From: Eubacteriales bacterium
GTDB taxonomy: Bacteria > Bacillota > Clostridia > Lachnospirales > Lachnospiraceae
DNA length: 64,000 nucleotides
Direction of reading: 5' to 3'
NCBI GenBank assembly: GCA_030526665.1
Contig: JAUNCI010000004.1
Span: 1-64,000, forward strand
Shown here piece by piece: positions 33,730 through 43,071 of the stretch (position 1 is the first letter of the stretch; every line of letters begins with the position of its first letter). A program made the translations under genes and the position numbers. The notes under the pieces were generated by a model, which worked only from the letters and a program-made list of their open reading frames with translations, was not told the origin of the DNA and did no database searches.

Positions 33730-34227
33730 ATGAGTTCTATTGTAAAATGGTTTACTGAAAACTTGTCAAATATCTCTCCGCTGGCAGTTGTGTTTATCAT
33801 ATCGATGATACCGATTCTGGAACTGCGAGGAGGTCTTTTGGCAGCATCACTTTTGAAAATTCCGATTATGAAAGCAATTCCGATATGTATATTGGGGAAT
33901 ATAATTCCGATTCCGTTTATTCTGCTTTTTATCAATCAGATTTTTAAATTTATGAAAGAAAAAAATATTCTGCGTGGTTTCGTTGAAAAATTGGAAAATC
34001 GTGCAATGAGAAAAAGCGATAATATCCAAAAATATGAATTTGTCGGACTGCTTTTATTTGTGGGAATCCCACTTCCGGGGACCGGCGGATGGACAGGATC
34101 GTTAATCGCTTCTCTTCTGAAGATTGACATTAAAAAATCATCCATTGCAATTTTTTGTGGATTAATTATGGCAACAGTAATCATGTCGATCGTATCCTAT
34201 GGTTTGTTGGGAGCATTGGTAAATTAA
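33730..34227 (+). CDS. COG2426/small multi-drug export-like membrane protein
   Basis: A 165-residue integral membrane protein of the PF06695 type with about four helices. The conserved VFIISMIPILELRGG (about 23-37) and VGIPLPGTGGWTGSL (about 112-126) segments are the two inverted re-entrant motifs shared with DedA-like proteins. The family name comes from early drug-export proposals; function is unproven. The ATG at 33730 is preferred over a TTG at 33718 because TTGGAG there serves as its ribosome site. rho begins 9 bp later. Confidence 0.83.
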   Translation: MSSIVKWFTENLSNISPLAVVFIISMIPILELRGGLLAASLLKIPIMKAIPICILGNIIPIPFILLFINQIFKFMKEKNILRGFVEKLENRAMRKSDNIQKYEFVGLLLFVGIPLPGTGGWTGSLIASLLKIDIKKSSIAIFCGLIMATVIMSIVSYGLLGALVN

Positions 34228-34236
34228 GGAGATATT

Positions 34237-35688
34237 ATGCGAGAAAAATATGAAGCATTATCGTTGATACGATTAAAAGAAATGGCAAAGGAGCGTGGAA
34301 TGAAAGGTGTTTCCACACTTCGAAAACCGGAATTGATCGAGCTCCTGCTGGCACAGGAAAATACAGAGGCTTCTCGTCAGGCAGAACCGGAACGTCAGAC
34401 AGAGGCATCTCGCCCGGTACAGCAGGAACGATCTGTCAGAGGCGTGCGTACGGTGCAGCAGCCACAGAATGCCGGAGAAAATTCGGTTCAAAGAGAAAAT
34501 GGGGAAATGAAACGAACTCATAATTCGCTCGGTGTACCTGCAGAAACGGCACAGCTGGATAGCGGCGTTCGTGCGAATGGGATTTTGGAAGTCATTCCTG
34601 ATGCAGGTTATGGATTTATTCGCTGTGAAAATTATTTGCCGGGAGAAAATGACGTATATGTATCACCATCGCAGATTCGACGCTTTAATCTCAAAACGGG
34701 AGATATGATTCGAGGAAATATACGTATAAAAACGCAGGGCGAGAAATTCAGTGCGTTGCTGTATGTGAGTTCCATTAATGGCTTCCATCCAAGCGAAGGA
34801 CCAAAAAGATACAATTTTGAAGATATGACGCCTATTTTTCCAAATCAAAAGATGAAAATGGAACATCCGGGCGGAACGACGGCTATGAGAGTACTTGATT
34901 TGATCAGCCCGATTGGAAAGGGACAGCGAGGCATGATCGTGTCGCCTCCGAAAGCCGGAAAAACGACACTTTTAAAAGAAGTGGCAAAATCGATACTGAG
35001 AAATGATCCGAACATGAAATTGATTATTCTGCTGATCGATGAGCGTCCGGAGGAAGTGACGGATATTAAAGAGGCAATTCAGGGACCGAATGTGGATGTT
35101 ATTTATTCTACTTTTGATGAACTTCCGGAGCATCATAAGCGAGTTTCCGAAATGGTTGTGGAGAGAGCACGCCGCCTGGTAGAGCATAAACAGGATGTGA
35201 CGATTTTGCTGGACTCTATCACAAGGCTGGCAAGAGCGTATAATCTGACGGTTCCGCCAAGCGGAAGAACACTTTCCGGCGGTCTTGATCCTGCAGCACT
35301 TCATATGCCAAAACGGTTTTTTGGTGCAGCCAGAAATATGAGAGAGGGCGGAAGCCTGACTATTCTGGCAACTGCTCTTGTTGATACAGGGAGCAAAATG
35401 GATGATGTTGTCTATGAAGAATTCAAAGGCACCGGTAATATGGAACTTGTTCTGGATCGAAAACTGCAGGAGAGAAGAATTTTTCCGGCAATTGATATTC
35501 AGAAATCAGGAACCAGAAGAGAGGATCTACTTCTGAGCCGTGAGGAACAGGAGGCAGTCTATATTATGCGCAAGGCTTTAAATGGAATGAAATCCGAAGA
35601 TGCGGTGGAACAGATTCTGAACATGTTTGCGCATACAAAAAATAACGACGAATTTGTACAAATGGTTCGTAAACAGAAAATTTTATAA
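34237..35688 (+). CDS. rho: Transcription termination factor Rho
   Basis: A 483-residue hexameric RNA-dependent ATPase that terminates transcription. The N-terminal Rho_N helical domain (about 5-42) is followed by a Gln/Arg/Glu-rich insertion (about 43-105) before the cold-shock-like RNA-binding domain (about 110-185, [10 protein letters not shown]). The ATPase domain has Walker A PPKAGKTT (237-244), Walker [12 protein letters not shown] and the R-loop region. The insertion before the RNA-binding domain is a common extra in Rho of Clostridia and Actinobacteria and may add RNA contacts. AGGAG precedes the ATG; rpmE follows with its own promoter. Confidence 0.96.
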   Translation: MREKYEALSLIRLKEMAKERGMKGVSTLRKPELIELLLAQENTEASRQAEPERQTEASRPVQQERSVRGVRTVQQPQNAGENSVQRENGEMKRTHNSLGVPAETAQLDSGVRANGILEVIPDAGYGFIRCENYLPGENDVYVSPSQIRRFNLKTGDMIRGNIRIKTQGEKFSALLYVSSINGFHPSEGPKRYNFEDMTPIFPNQKMKMEHPGGTTAMRVLDLISPIGKGQRGMIVSPPKAGKTTLLKEVAKSILRNDPNMKLIILLIDERPEEVTDIKEAIQGPNVDVIYSTFDELPEHHKRVSEMVVERARRLVEHKQDVTILLDSITRLARAYNLTVPPSGRTLSGGLDPAALHMPKRFFGAARNMREGGSLTILATALVDTGSKMDDVVYEEFKGTGNMELVLDRKLQERRIFPAIDIQKSGTRREDLLLSREEQEAVYIMRKALNGMKSEDAVEQILNMFAHTKNNDEFVQMVRKQKIL

Positions 35689-35693
35689 AATTC

Positions 35694-35722
35694 TTGCAAT
35701 CCTATTAAATGCGTGTTATAAT
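35694..35722 (+). promoter_or_regulatory. Promoter of rpmE
   Basis: TTGCAA (35694-35699), 17-bp spacer, TATAAT (35717-35722) with an extended TGT before it. Among the strongest promoters in the window, as expected for a ribosomal protein gene. Confidence 0.7.
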
Positions 35723-35743
35723 TTACAAGCTGTTTAATAGAAA

Positions 35744-35780
35744 ATTCGTCAGATGAATACGAATATAAAATAGAATTCAT
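35744..35780 (+). promoter_or_regulatory. Possible L31 autoregulatory leader (two alternative hairpins)
   Basis: ATTCGT/ACGAAT (35744-35749 with 35759-35764) and ATGAAT/ATTCAT (35753-35758 with 35775-35780) share bases and cannot form together. The second hairpin ends 5 bp before the GAGGTG ribosome site. Such a switch fits control of rpmE translation by its own product, as known for L31 leaders in Firmicutes; here it is inference. Confidence 0.4.
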
Positions 35781-35797
35781 ATAGTGAGGTGAAAATC

Positions 35798-36001
35798 ATG
35801 AGAGAAGGTATCCATCCAAATTATTATCAGGCAACTGTAACTTGTAACTGTGGAAACACATTCGTAACAGGCTCTACAAAGAAAGATATCCACGTAGAAA
35901 TCTGTTCTAAATGCCATCCATTCTATACAGGTCAGCAGAAAGCAGCTCAGGCTCGTGGACGTATTGACAAGTTCAATAGAAAATACGGCTTGAACAAATA
36001 A
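35798..36001 (+). CDS. rpmE: 50S ribosomal protein L31
   Basis: A 67-residue ribosomal protein of the 50S central protuberance. It is the zinc-binding (C+) form: C-x-C in TCNCGNTF and C-x-x-C in [10 protein letters not shown]. The ATG at 35798 is used because GAGGTG (35785-35790) precedes it; an upstream in-frame GTG at 35789 lies inside that site. Own promoter and structured leader. DUF1385 follows. Confidence 0.96.
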   Translation: MREGIHPNYYQATVTCNCGNTFVTGSTKKDIHVEICSKCHPFYTGQQKAAQARGRIDKFNRKYGLNK

Positions 36002-36088
36002 TATATGAGAAAATATACGTAGAGAAGGTTGAGGTTGGGAAATCTCAACCTTTCTTTGTTTATAAAAGAAAATTTACTGGAGAATAAA

Positions 36089-37084
36089 ATGAAAAAACCA
36101 TCTAATATTGGCGGTCAGGCAGTCATGGAAGGAATCATGATGCGCCATAAAGATAAATACGCTGTAGGTGTTCGAAGACCGGATCAAGGCATCGAAGTTA
36201 AAATCGAGGATTATAAAAGTGTTTTCGGAAAAAGCGAAATACTGAAAAAACCAATCATTCGTGGTGTCGTCAGTTTTATTGACTCTTTGGTGGTTGGAAC
36301 AAAATGTCTGATGTATTCTGCGGAAATTGCTGCAGATGAAGAAGATGAGGATGAGGCAAAGAAAAACGAACAGCTCTCGGAAGAAGAACTGGCCAGAAAA
36401 AAAAGAAAAGAAGATAAAATGTTTAAAGTACTGTTGTACGTGACAGTTGCGATCTCTGTTTTAATTTCCGTTGGAGCATTTATGTTTCTTCCTTACTTTC
36501 TGGCAAGTCTGATTCGAAAAGTGGGAGCTTCCGAAGTTCTGGTTACGGTTTTGGAAGCATTTGTGAAGTTGGCATTGTTTATGCTGTATATGTATTTGAT
36601 TTCGCGTACCAAAGATATTCAGAGAACATTTATGTACCATGGTGCGGAGCATAAATGTATCAACTGCGTAGAAAGTGGTATGCCTCTAACTGTGGAAAAT
36701 GTTATGAAAAGTTCCAGACAGCATAAACGCTGTGGAACAAGTTTTTTGTTCCTTGTTATGTTTGTCAGCATTATTTTGCATTTTGTATTTGTCTTTGTTC
36801 CGGTATACTGGGGTCGTCTTCTCGGTCGTCTTCTGATGGTTCCTGTTGTAGCTGGAATTTCATTTGAAATTATTCAGTGGGCAGGCAGAAAGGACAATAA
36901 ATTTGCAGATATTGTCAGTAAGCCCGGTATGGCAATGCAGAAACTGACAACAAAAGAACCAACTGCCGACATGGCAGAAGTTGCAATCAAAGCAGTAGAA
37001 GCTGTATTTGACTGGAAGAATTATCTGAAAGAAGAATTTGGATATGTAGAAACTGAGGGAGCTGACAGTGATGAAACCAAATAG
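36089..37084 (+). CDS. DUF1385 family membrane protein
   Basis: A 331-residue conserved membrane protein of unknown function, common next to prmC-prfA in Clostridia. The N-terminus carries the family signature IGGQAVMEGIMMR. Membrane segments fall near residues 110-140, 150-175 and 225-275. The segment TFMYHGAEHKCINC, with its His and Cys residues, is conserved and could bind metal. The ATG at 36089 (CTGGAG before it) is chosen over an upstream in-frame ATG at 36029 whose extra 20 residues are not family-like. It overlaps the start of prmC by 14 bp. Confidence 0.88.
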   Translation: MKKPSNIGGQAVMEGIMMRHKDKYAVGVRRPDQGIEVKIEDYKSVFGKSEILKKPIIRGVVSFIDSLVVGTKCLMYSAEIAADEEDEDEAKKNEQLSEEELARKKRKEDKMFKVLLYVTVAISVLISVGAFMFLPYFLASLIRKVGASEVLVTVLEAFVKLALFMLYMYLISRTKDIQRTFMYHGAEHKCINCVESGMPLTVENVMKSSRQHKRCGTSFLFLVMFVSIILHFVFVFVPVYWGRLLGRLLMVPVVAGISFEIIQWAGRKDNKFADIVSKPGMAMQKLTTKEPTADMAEVAIKAVEAVFDWKNYLKEEFGYVETEGADSDETK

Positions 37085-37985
37085 TCTTTCGGAAGTACTG
37101 AAAAAAGGAATACGTATTCTGGCGGAAGCCGGGATTGAAGAAGCCGGGCTTGATGCCTGGCTCCTTCTGGAATTTGAGACAGGTTACAATAGAGCATTTT
37201 ATTTTGCACATCCGGAACAGGAACTTTCTGAGTTGCAAATGACAGCTTATTTTCAAAATATCGAAAACAGAAGTCGCCATATTCCGCTGCAGCATCTCAC
37301 TCACCAGGCATGGTTTATGGGTCATGAGTTCTATGTTAATGAACATGTACTGGTGCCGCGTCAGGATACGGAATGTCTGGTAGAGCTGGCGCTTCAGATT
37401 CTTAGAACTAATTATTTTGCACAGACAGAGCAGACAAAGGATGGCGAATCGAAACAGGTACATATTTTGGATATGTGCACGGGTTCGGGCTGTATTCTTT
37501 TAAGTATCCTGGCAGAAATGGAAAATACAGTGGGCATCGGCTGTGATCTCAGTGAAAAAGCACTGGAAGTGGCTGGCAGAAATGCAGAGCAGATGAATCT
37601 GACAGCACGAGCAGAATTTGCCCGGGGTGATTTGTTTGAAGCAGACTGTTTTTGCAAAAATGATAGCCGAAATACTGCAGAATATGATATGATTATCTCA
37701 AATCCGCCATATATTGCTACGGCAGAAATTGAGAAGCTTTCCGAGGAAGTAAAAGTGCACGATCCGATGATGGCACTTGACGGAAAAGAAGACGGACTCT
37801 ATTTTTATAGAAAAATCACCCGGAAAGCGACGGCTTTTTTGAAAAAGGGCGGTTATCTTTTGTATGAAATCGGATATGACCAGGGAGAAAGTGTTTCTTC
37901 TATTATGAAAGAACACGGATTTTTAAATGTAAAGGTGCAAAAGGATCTTGCCGGTCTGGATCGTATCGTATACGGAATTTTATAA
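37071..37985 (+). CDS. prmC: Release factor glutamine methyltransferase PrmC
   Basis: A 304-residue SAM-dependent N5-glutamine methyltransferase that methylates the GGQ glutamine of release factors. The N-terminal helical bundle is followed by the methyltransferase domain with SAM motif ILDMCTGSGCILLS and the catalytic NPPY tetrad in ISNPPYIA. Its substrate gene prfA follows 58 bp downstream, a classical pairing. The start overlaps the DUF1385 stop; GTG at 37068 is the alternative. Confidence 0.95.
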   Translation: MKPNSLSEVLKKGIRILAEAGIEEAGLDAWLLLEFETGYNRAFYFAHPEQELSELQMTAYFQNIENRSRHIPLQHLTHQAWFMGHEFYVNEHVLVPRQDTECLVELALQILRTNYFAQTEQTKDGESKQVHILDMCTGSGCILLSILAEMENTVGIGCDLSEKALEVAGRNAEQMNLTARAEFARGDLFEADCFCKNDSRNTAEYDMIISNPPYIATAEIEKLSEEVKVHDPMMALDGKEDGLYFYRKITRKATAFLKKGGYLLYEIGYDQGESVSSIMKEHGFLNVKVQKDLAGLDRIVYGIL

Positions 37986-38043
37986 ATCGATAGTATCTAT
38001 GAAAGTACGTAATAGACTAGAATGAATAATATGGAGGAATAGA

Positions 38044-39120
38044 ATGTTTGATAAATTAGAGGATCTTTTGATCCGCTATGAAGAATTGATGGTAACTCTG
38101 AGTGAGCCGGGAATCACAGATGATCCTGCACATTTTCAGAAAATCATGAAAGAACAGAGCGACCTTCAGCCAATCGTAGAAGCATATCAGGAATACAAAA
38201 AAAACAAAGAAACAATTGAAGATAGTCTTGCTATGCTTGAAGATGAAAAAGATGAAGACATGCGAGAGATGCTGAAGGAAGAACTTTCCGATGCAAAAAA
38301 ACGAGTGGAAGAGCTTGAACAGGAATTAAAAATTCTTCTTCTGCCTAAGGATCCTAACGATGACAAAAATGTTATCGTAGAGATTCGTGCAGGTGCAGGT
38401 GGTGACGAGGCTGCCCTTTTTGCAGCTGAAATGTATCGTCTGTATGTGAAATACGCGGAAAAACGCCACTGGAAAGTGGAACTTGTCGGTGTTGACGAGA
38501 TTGGTATTGGCGGTATGAAAGAAGTAAACTTTATGATTACCGGTCAGGGCGCATACTCTCGTATGAAATATGAAAGTGGTGTTCATCGTGTACAGCGAGT
38601 TCCTGAGACGGAATCAGGCGGACGTATTCATACATCTACAATTTCGGTTGCTGTCATGCCGGAAGCGGAAGAAGTCGATGTCGTTATTGATGACAAAGAT
38701 ATCCGTATCGACGTAATGCGTGCATCCGGTAATGGTGGACAGTGTGTCAATACAACAGACTCTGCGGTACGTCTGACACATTATCCGTCAGGAATTGTCG
38801 TATACAGCCAGACAGAGAAATCACAGATTCAGAATAAGGCGAAAGCATTTGCATTGCTGCGTGCGAAATTATATGATATTGAGCAGCAGAAAGCACATGA
38901 TGCAGAAGCAGAACTTCGTCGAAGCCAGATTGGTACCGGTGACAGATCCGAGAAGATCCGTACCTATAACTTCCCGCAGGGACGTGTAACAGATCATAGA
39001 ATTAAACTGACATTGTACAAACTGGATTCTATTATGAATGGTGATATTGATGAATTGCTGGATAGCCTGATTGCAGCCGATCAGGCGGCCAAATTGAGTA
39101 ATTTACAGGACGAAGCATAA
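38044..39120 (+). CDS. prfA: Peptide chain release factor 1
   Basis: A 358-residue class I release factor that reads UAA and UAG and triggers peptide release. The GGQ catalytic motif is at 231-233 within SGNGGQCVN. The stop-codon tripeptide P-x-T is present as PET (187-189) rather than the PAT of E. coli. Length is normal. GGAGG precedes the ATG. Methylated by the upstream PrmC. Confidence 0.97.
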   Translation: MFDKLEDLLIRYEELMVTLSEPGITDDPAHFQKIMKEQSDLQPIVEAYQEYKKNKETIEDSLAMLEDEKDEDMREMLKEELSDAKKRVEELEQELKILLLPKDPNDDKNVIVEIRAGAGGDEAALFAAEMYRLYVKYAEKRHWKVELVGVDEIGIGGMKEVNFMITGQGAYSRMKYESGVHRVQRVPETESGGRIHTSTISVAVMPEAEEVDVVIDDKDIRIDVMRASGNGGQCVNTTDSAVRLTHYPSGIVVYSQTEKSQIQNKAKAFALLRAKLYDIEQQKAHDAEAELRRSQIGTGDRSEKIRTYNFPQGRVTDHRIKLTLYKLDSIMNGDIDELLDSLIAADQAAKLSNLQDEA

Positions 39121-39175
39121 TAACAGGATTTTATTAATATAGTTTTGAATATTTCAAATATATGAGGTAATCAGT

Positions 39176-40093
39176 ATGAAAAAGACAGCACTTGTAATCA
39201 TGGCAGCCGGTATTGGGAGCAGATTTGGAAATGGTATCAAGCAGTTAGCTCCGGTTGGACCTCATGGCGAAATTATTATGGATTATTCCATTTGTGATGC
39301 ATTAGAAGCAGGATTTAATAAAATCGTTTTCATAATAAGGAAGGATCTGGAGGAAGAATTCCGTAAGGTAATCGGAGAACGAGTTGAAAAAGTTGCAGAA
39401 GTGGCTTATGCGTTTCAGGAATTGGATGATTTGCCGGAAGGATTTGTAAAGCCAAAAGACAGAACAAAACCCTGGGGAACCGGACAGGCGGTTCTGGCTG
39501 CAAAAAAAATATTATCAGAGCCATTTGTGGTAATCAATGCTGATGACTATTATGGAAAAAGTGCTTTTCAAAAAGTTCATGACTATCTGGTGAACGCATC
39601 CTTCGAGGATGAAAAAATTCATATCTGTATGGCCGGGTTCCGTTTGGGAAATACATTGAGTGATAACGGAAGTGTCACACGTGGAATCTGCCATATTACA
39701 GATGGACAATTAAGTGGTATAACGGAAACACACGATATTTTCAAAACAGCTGACGGAGCCGAAACGAGAGAAAACGATGACGTTCAAAAACTCAATGTCA
39801 AAGGTCTGGTATCGATGAATATGTGGGGGTTAACACCTGCATTTATGGATGTTCTTGAAAAGGGTTTTGTGGAGTTTCTGAAAGAGATAAAGCCGGGAGA
39901 TATAAAAAAAGAATATTTGCTGCCGACTGTGATTGATCATCTGATAAAAAATCAATCTGCTTGTGTAGAAGTACTTGAAACCAAAGACCAGTGGTTTGGC
40001 GTAACCTATCAGGAAGATAAGCAGATCGTAATGGAGGCAATCAAAAAATTAACGGATGAAGGAAAATATCCGGACAGATTATATGAAAGTTAG
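39176..40093 (+). CDS. Nucleotidyltransferase-family sugar-1-phosphate transferase-like protein
   Basis: A 305-residue GT-A-fold NTP transferase. The nucleotide-binding loop is MAAGIGSRFGNGIKQL (about 9-24), the family metal site is NADDYYG, and a GTGQAVL segment follows the usual pattern. Relatives annotated as NTP transferase or MobA-like nucleotidyltransferase have unknown sugar substrates. The glmM gene begins 14 bp downstream, and amino-sugar or cell-envelope nucleotide-sugar metabolism is a sensible guess. Confidence 0.85.
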   Translation: MKKTALVIMAAGIGSRFGNGIKQLAPVGPHGEIIMDYSICDALEAGFNKIVFIIRKDLEEEFRKVIGERVEKVAEVAYAFQELDDLPEGFVKPKDRTKPWGTGQAVLAAKKILSEPFVVINADDYYGKSAFQKVHDYLVNASFEDEKIHICMAGFRLGNTLSDNGSVTRGICHITDGQLSGITETHDIFKTADGAETRENDDVQKLNVKGLVSMNMWGLTPAFMDVLEKGFVEFLKEIKPGDIKKEYLLPTVIDHLIKNQSACVEVLETKDQWFGVTYQEDKQIVMEAIKKLTDEGKYPDRLYES

Positions 40094-40107
40094 GGAGTGT
40101 AATAACA

Positions 40108-41454
40108 ATGGGAAAATATTTTGGAACAGATGGATTTCGAGGCGAAGCAAATGTAAAACTGACAGTAAATCATGCATTTAAAGTAGGACGTTATGTTGGC
40201 TGGTATTATGGACGTGAGCACAAAGCAAAAATTGTAATCGGTAAAGATACCAGAAGAAGCAGCTACATGTTTGAGTATGCTCTTGTTGCAGGTTTGACTG
40301 CATCCGGTGCAGATGCATACCTGCTTCATGTAACAACAACACCAAGTGTTTCTTATGCGGTTAGAACAGAAGATTTTGATTGTGGAATTATGATTTCTGC
40401 CAGCCATAATCCTTTCTATGATAACGGAATCAAATTGTTAAACGGATACGGACAGAAAATTGAAGCCGAAATCGAGAAAAAAATCGAAGATTATATTGAT
40501 GGTGAAATCGAAGAGCTGCCGCTTGCAACAAAAGAAGATGTAGGAAGAACCATCGACTTTGCATCCGGAAGAAATCGCTATATCGGACATTTGATTTCCA
40601 TTCCGTCCCGCGATTTTAAAGGATTGCGCGTAGGTCTTGACTGCTCAAACGGAAGTTCGTCTGCAATTGCCAAAAGTGTATTTGAAGCTCTTCAGGCAAA
40701 GACTTATGTTATTAACAATACTCCGGACGGAACAAACATTAACACAAATTGCGGATCTACACATATTGAAGTCCTTCAGAAATTTGTCGTTGAAAAAGGC
40801 CTGGATATTGGATTTGCCTATGATGGAGATGCAGACCGCTGCATCGCTGTTGACCACCTGGGTAATGTGGTTGACGGAGACAAAATTATGTATCTTTGCG
40901 GTAAATATTTGAAAGAACAGGGACGTCTTGCGGGAAATACGGTTGTTACAACGGTAATGTCCAATATGGGACTTTATAAAGCACTTGAGAATGAAGGCAT
41001 CAACTATGAGCAGACAGCAGTCGGTGATAAGTATGTAGCGGAAAACATGCTGAAAAACGGATACAGCATTGGTGGAGAACAATCCGGACATATTATTTTC
41101 AGCAGATATGCGGCAACCGGAGATGGAATTCTCACTTCATTGATGATTATGGAAGCATGCGTAGAGAAAAAAGCTACGTTATGTGATCTGGCAAAAGAAA
41201 TGAGAGTATATCCTCAGCTGCTTAGAAATGTTCGCGTTGAAGATAAAAAAGCAGCACAGGAAAATCCAAAGGTCGTAGCAGCTGTAGAGGCTGCCAGAAC
41301 AGCACTTGGAAATGACGGACGTATTCTTGTGCGTGAAAGCGGTACAGAACCTGTTATCCGTGTTATGGTTGAAGCGGATACAGATGAGCTTTGCTATAAA
41401 TATGTCAACAGTGTGATCGAAGTAATTGAAGCAGAAGGTCTTGCTGTAGAATAG
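40108..41454 (+). CDS. glmM: Phosphoglucosamine mutase
   Basis: A 448-residue alpha-D-phosphohexomutase converting glucosamine-6-phosphate to glucosamine-1-phosphate on the way to UDP-GlcNAc. The phosphoserine loop is ISASHNPFYDNGIKL with Ser99. The metal-binding DGDADR motif, the sugar-specificity GGEQSGH loop and the C-terminal phosphate loop RESGTEP are all present. Length is standard. It supplies the precursor used by MurG and other wall enzymes in this window. Confidence 0.96.
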   Translation: MGKYFGTDGFRGEANVKLTVNHAFKVGRYVGWYYGREHKAKIVIGKDTRRSSYMFEYALVAGLTASGADAYLLHVTTTPSVSYAVRTEDFDCGIMISASHNPFYDNGIKLLNGYGQKIEAEIEKKIEDYIDGEIEELPLATKEDVGRTIDFASGRNRYIGHLISIPSRDFKGLRVGLDCSNGSSSAIAKSVFEALQAKTYVINNTPDGTNINTNCGSTHIEVLQKFVVEKGLDIGFAYDGDADRCIAVDHLGNVVDGDKIMYLCGKYLKEQGRLAGNTVVTTVMSNMGLYKALENEGINYEQTAVGDKYVAENMLKNGYSIGGEQSGHIIFSRYAATGDGILTSLMIMEACVEKKATLCDLAKEMRVYPQLLRNVRVEDKKAAQENPKVVAAVEAARTALGNDGRILVRESGTEPVIRVMVEADTDELCYKYVNSVIEVIEAEGLAVE

Positions 41455-41461
41455 GGATAAT

Positions 41462-42529
41462 ATGAAAAAGAACATCAGAATTTTGGCTCCTGCATTTGGA
41501 ATCGCAATGCTTACGGCTTTGTGTTTTTCCGGATGCGGAAATAAATACAAAGAGATTTATGAGCAGGCAGAAAAAGATCTGGATCAGGGAATGTATGATT
41601 TTGCGTTAGATGAATTTCGCCAGACGATAGAGGGGAACTACAACGTTCCGCAGTCTTATCGTGGTGCGGGCGTTGCAAGTATGAAACGCGGCGAGTACGA
41701 AACAGCAATTGAATACTTTGATTATGCTCTGGGATATGAAAAACTTGGAACTTCATTAGAGAAAGATCTTTTGGATTATCGTGCGACAGCGAATCTGAAA
41801 TTAGGAAATGCAAGTGAGGCTATGTCCGATTGTCAGAAATTGCTTTCTCTGGGATCATTAAATCAGGATGAGTATTTTTTACTTGGAAAGGTTGCGCTGG
41901 AACTGGATTCTTATGATGAAGCTGCAGATTATTTCCAAAAATCTTTTGCGGAAAATACCGATCACGATACGGCAATTGAAATCTATCAGGCGTATGTTGA
42001 AAAAGGAATGGAAGCAGATGGAACCGCTTATCTGGAGGCCTCTCTGAATACTTCACCGAAGACGGCGGAAGATTATTATGATAGAGGACGTGTGTACTAT
42101 TATATGGATGATTATAATCAGGCACAGCAGGAATTGATTACGGCAGTAAATCAGGGTAGTACAGAAGCTATGCTGCTTCTTGGGAGTGTATATCTGGCTC
42201 GAAATGACACTTCAAATGCCAGGGCCATGTATTTGCAGTATGTGTCAGAAGAAGGAAATGCTGCAAAGGGTTATAATGGACTGGCGATGTGTGATATTGA
42301 GGATGGAAATTACAGCTCGGCTCTTCAGAATATTCAGATGGGGCTCGAGAACGCATCGACATCCGAAATGCAGGATTTGATGTTTAATGAAATCGTTGTT
42401 TATGAAAAACAACTTGATTTTACGACTGCGTTACAGAAAACAGAAAGCTATCTAAATCTGTTTCCGGCAGACGAGGCGGCGAAAAAGGAATTGACTTTCC
42501 TGCAATCACGAACCGGTATTATTCAATAA
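41462..42529 (+). CDS. TPR-repeat lipoprotein
   Basis: A 355-residue lipoprotein. A short basic N-terminus, hydrophobic segment and lipobox CFSGC place the lipidated cysteine at 25. The rest is at least seven tetratricopeptide repeats (for example the repeat starting AIEYFDYALGYEKLG). TPR lipoproteins act as scaffolds; the partner is unknown. It starts 7 bp after glmM and is followed by yerC, so it is in the same operon. Confidence 0.85.
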   Translation: MKKNIRILAPAFGIAMLTALCFSGCGNKYKEIYEQAEKDLDQGMYDFALDEFRQTIEGNYNVPQSYRGAGVASMKRGEYETAIEYFDYALGYEKLGTSLEKDLLDYRATANLKLGNASEAMSDCQKLLSLGSLNQDEYFLLGKVALELDSYDEAADYFQKSFAENTDHDTAIEIYQAYVEKGMEADGTAYLEASLNTSPKTAEDYYDRGRVYYYMDDYNQAQQELITAVNQGSTEAMLLLGSVYLARNDTSNARAMYLQYVSEEGNAAKGYNGLAMCDIEDGNYSSALQNIQMGLENASTSEMQDLMFNEIVVYEKQLDFTTALQKTESYLNLFPADEAAKKELTFLQSRTGIIQ

Positions 42530-42546
42530 AAGAGAGGTACATGATT

Positions 42547-42867
42547 ATGGACAAAATTGATAGAACAAAGCGTACCAAAAAGTTCTATGAGGCAATACTG
42601 CAGTTGAAAGATATGGAGCAATGCTGTGATTTTTTTGAAGATTTATGTACCATGAAAGAAATTCAGGTTATGGAACAGAGATTTGAAGTTGCCGGCATGC
42701 TGAAAAAAGACAAAGTCTATACAGAAATCGCAGACAAGACAAATGCCAGCTCTGCAACGATCAGTCGTGTAAAACGCATGCTGGATTATGGAACCGGCTG
42801 TTTGAGTGATATGATCGATCAGATTCAGGAAAAAGAAGAAGGGAATGCACGGGAATCGGAAGAGTAA
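42547..42867 (+). CDS. yerC: TrpR-like helix-turn-helix protein YerC/YecD
   Basis: A 106-residue all-helical DNA-binding protein of the YerC/YecD family within the TrpR superfamily. The HTH is in the segment ASSATISRVKRMLDYG. Targets are unknown. A start at 42541 is possible; 42547 gives better spacing from GAGG (42534-42537). Last gene of the glmM operon. Confidence 0.88.
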   Translation: MDKIDRTKRTKKFYEAILQLKDMEQCCDFFEDLCTMKEIQVMEQRFEVAGMLKKDKVYTEIADKTNASSATISRVKRMLDYGTGCLSDMIDQIQEKEEGNARESEE

Positions 42868-42872
42868 TAAAC

Positions 42873-42901
42873 TTGACTTTCGCTCTGTAAAGTGCTAATA
42901 T
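42873..42901 (+). promoter_or_regulatory. Promoter placed directly before a terminator
   Basis: TTGACT (42873-42878), 17-bp spacer, TAATAT (42896-42901). The predicted start (about 42908) lies inside the arm of the following terminator hairpin, so it would make only a transcript of about 50 nt unless the terminator is read through into the acyl-CoA ligase gene. Confidence 0.45.
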
Positions 42902-42904
42902 AAA

Positions 42905-42956
42905 ACATATGCCACTTTAATGAAAAAAAGCATTGAAGTGAGCATGTGTTTTTTTT
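42905..42956 (+). terminator. Intrinsic terminator after yerC
   Basis: Arms 42905-42922 and 42931-42949 pair over 17 bp with one small bulge, loop AAAAAAAG, followed by a run of eight Ts. It ends the nucleotidyltransferase-glmM-TPR-yerC operon. Confidence 0.85.
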
Positions 42957-43071
42957 GTTTTATTATAGAAAAAATATGCGAAGTAACAGCAATGGCATGT
43001 TATTGATTACACCTCTAAAAGGATAGTGTAATGCGTAAAGAATAAAATGTAAAAGAAAGGAAGTACGGTAA

